From positions 1 through 7,458 of the forward strand of contig JBAYZQ010000118.1 of NCBI GenBank assembly GCA_041672385.1: DNA of 7,458 nt, written 5' to 3'. Positions 6,435 through 7,458 of this stretch are shown in pieces. Position 1 is the stretch's first letter; each line of letters starts with the position of its first letter. The notes below the pieces were generated by a model. The model was not told the origin of the DNA, made no database searches, and saw only the letters and a program-made list of their open reading frames with translations. The position numbers were made by a program, and so were the translations under genes. The stretch comes from JBAYZQ01 sp041672385. Lineage in GTDB: Bacteria > Spirochaetota > Spirochaetia > Sphaerochaetales > Sphaerochaetaceae.

Positions 6435-6466
6435 AATTTCAAAATTAATAAAAAAAGTTTGAAATT
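6435..6466 (+). promoter_or_regulatory. Inverted repeat AATTTCAA-N16-TTGAAATT over the binding-protein -35
   Basis: Arms at 6435-6442 and 6459-6466, exact copies of those at the aldolase promoter and with identical spacing. The right arm contains the -35 hexamer. Probable shared operator or activator site; inference from duplication. Confidence 0.5.
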
Positions 6467-6487
6467 TTACTCCATTAGTGTTACACT
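6459..6487 (+). promoter_or_regulatory. Sigma-70 promoter of the sugar-binding protein gene
   Basis: TTGAAA (-35, 6459-6464), 17-base spacer, TACACT (-10, 6482-6487). The weaker -10 might suit a regulated promoter. Predicted transcription start near 6493-6495, giving a leader of about 70 bases. Confidence 0.7.
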
Positions 6488-6490
6488 TTC

Positions 6491-6539
6491 TTTAGTCAAA
6501 AAGTTAGTCTTTTTTGTTAACTAAAACTTTTAGACTAAA
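6491..6539 (+). promoter_or_regulatory. Leader hairpin / inverted repeat before the binding-protein gene
   Basis: TTTAGTC-A-AAAAGTT (6491-6505) pairs with AACTTTT-A-GACTAAA (6525-6531, 6533-6539) with a single A-A mismatch; a further AGT/ACT pairs after a two-base bulge, leaving an 11-base loop (6509-6519). It starts almost at the predicted transcription start, so it would cap the mRNA 5' end or act as a DNA operator just downstream of the -10. It is not followed by a T-run and is not a terminator. Confidence 0.5.
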
Positions 6540-6550
6540 TTCATAAAAAA

Positions 6551-6556
6551 AAGGAG
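6551..6556 (+). promoter_or_regulatory. Ribosome binding site of the sugar-binding protein gene
   Basis: AAGGAG, seven bases before the ATG at 6564. Fixes the start. Confidence 0.85.
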
Positions 6557-6563
6557 TTTTATT

Positions 6564-7458
6564 ATGAAGAAAAGAATTTTAGTGGTTTTCATGTTTTTGT
6601 TGGTTGCAACATTCGTGTTTGCTCAAGGGGAGGGAGAAACTTCTAGTCAAGATTCTAATGGAAATGTAACAATTAAAGTTTTCCATTACATGATAGAGAA
6701 TTCTAAACGAAACGGTTTAGACACTATGGAACAAAATTTTTCTAAGTTATATCCAAATGTAACTTTTGAAAATACTTTTTATACTCAAGGTACTGATTAT
6801 TTTCCACAATTACAGACTGCTTTAAATAGTGGAGAATTACCTGATATTATAATGGGTAATCCTAGTATTTATCCTGAGCTTATCGACAACGGATATGCAA
6901 TGGATTTAACAGACAATGCTGCTATTAAAGGTCTTAAACTGACACAAGCTGATTTAGGCGACTGTTCTTACAAGGGTAAAGTATATTCTTTCCCAGTTGA
7001 TTTTAAAACTTGGGGTGTATTTTATAACAAAGACATCTTTAATGAATTAGGCTTAGAAGTTCCTACTACCGCTTCAGAACTTGAAGAAGTAAGTAGAAAA
7101 ATTGAGGCAGCTGGTTATGACGTATGGGCAGACTGGTACAAAAATGGTGCATCTGTAGATATCCAAACACGTACAGTAATTTGGACACGTGCAGCTCAGA
7201 ATGGCGATTATGATATTTTTGAACAATTAATGAGTGGTAATAAAAAATTAGCTGATTATCCATATCAAAAAGAGGCATTAGACAGTTGGGCAACAAGATT
7301 AAAATTTAACAGAAATGATGCATTATCCAATTCACAAGATCAGGCTGTTGAATTATTTGTCAATGGAAAATGTGCAATGTTCTTCATGGGAAGTTGGTGT
7401 ATTGGTGATATCGTTTCAAAGGCTTCTGGAAATCCTGATTTTAATTATGATTTCTTTA
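6564..7458 (+). CDS. ABC transporter sugar-binding protein (CUT1 type), 3' truncated by window edge
   Basis: Periplasmic substrate-binding component of a carbohydrate ABC importer (SBP_bac_1/8 family). The reading frame stays open for 298 codons to the window end; the family is usually about 420-450 residues, so roughly two thirds is present. A type I signal peptide is clear: MKKR, hydrophobic ILVVFMFLLVATFVF, cleavage after VFA at residue 20; no cysteine follows, so the protein is soluble in the periplasm, not a lipoprotein. Family signs: VTIKVFHYM near 37-45, TALNSGELPDIIMG near 90-103, a GKVYSFPVDFKTWGVFYNKDIF segment around 140-160, and VNGKCAMFFMGSWCIGDI near 270-287. The start at 6564 is supported by AAGGAG and a promoter. 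The usual downstream permease genes lie outside the window. The sugar is unknown; the divergent aldolase with a matching promoter suggests that imported sugar feeds that enzyme. Confidence 0.92.
   Translation, partial: MKKRILVVFMFLLVATFVFAQGEGETSSQDSNGNVTIKVFHYMIENSKRNGLDTMEQNFSKLYPNVTFENTFYTQGTDYFPQLQTALNSGELPDIIMGNPSIYPELIDNGYAMDLTDNAAIKGLKLTQADLGDCSYKGKVYSFPVDFKTWGVFYNKDIFNELGLEVPTTASELEEVSRKIEAAGYDVWADWYKNGASVDIQTRTVIWTRAAQNGDYDIFEQLMSGNKKLADYPYQKEALDSWATRLKFNRNDALSNSQDQAVELFVNGKCAMFFMGSWCIGDIVSKASGNPDFNYDFF

Larger units (their letters stand above)
6014..6563. other. Divergent intergenic region, 550 bp
   Basis: Separates the aldolase gene from the sugar-binding protein gene. It contains the two similar promoters at its ends (6046-6098 and 6435-6487), a leader hairpin (6491-6539), and between them about 336 bp of A/T-rich sequence with weak small minus-strand ORFs. 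It also holds a perfect TTCATCTT-G-AAGATGAA palindrome (6311-6327) next to an overlapping GAAGAAT-GAA-ATTCTTC (6297-6313). I recognise no RNA gene, riboswitch or terminator here. Confidence 0.6.

Noticed and set aside
7066..7296. Minus-strand ORF of 76 codons
   Set aside because: Antisense to the sugar-binding protein frame, which has clear family motifs there.

Overview
The window is strongly AT-rich and comes from a low-GC bacterium, probably an anaerobic fermenter. The solute-binding protein at the right edge has a plain type I signal peptide (cleavage after V-F-A) and no lipobox cysteine. This points to a diderm cell with a periplasm; the style of the signal peptide and the following residues recalls spirochaete sugar-binding proteins, with Fusobacteriota as an alternative. 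That is inference: the window holds no rRNA or other phylogenetic marker.

Layout from left to right. Bases 143-1369 (minus) encode an AAA-type ATPase with a DUF4143 C-terminal domain, whose 5' end looks decayed. Bases 1370-1633 are non-coding and hold several short degenerate repeats. Bases 1634-4997 (minus) carry a tight three-gene unit read etfB, etfA, FAD-linked 2-hydroxyacid dehydrogenase. EtfA has an added N-terminal four-cysteine Fe-S segment, so the unit matches the LctBCD electron-confurcating lactate dehydrogenase known from Acetobacterium woodii. Upstream and on the same strand is a class II ketose-bisphosphate aldolase (5156-6013). Bases 6014-6563 form a divergent regulatory region. 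From 6564 to the right edge (plus) runs the 5' part of a CUT1-type ABC sugar-binding protein gene.

How they may work together: the binding protein would begin a sugar-importer operon, the aldolase would cleave a phosphorylated ketose to triose units, and the Etf-linked dehydrogenase would oxidise lactate (or another 2-hydroxyacid) to pyruvate, using reduced ferredoxin to drive NAD+ reduction. The strongest non-coding observation is that the two divergent promoters, for the aldolase and for the binding protein, are near copies of one another: 42 of 53 bases are identical without a gap, and both carry AATTTCAA-N16-TTGAAATT over the -35 element. This suggests joint control of sugar uptake and the aldolase unit. 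I see no CRISPR array, tRNA, rRNA or intact insertion sequence. I found no convincing new multi-gene system; the duplicated promoter module and the odd repeats near 1370-1620 are the points most worth following.
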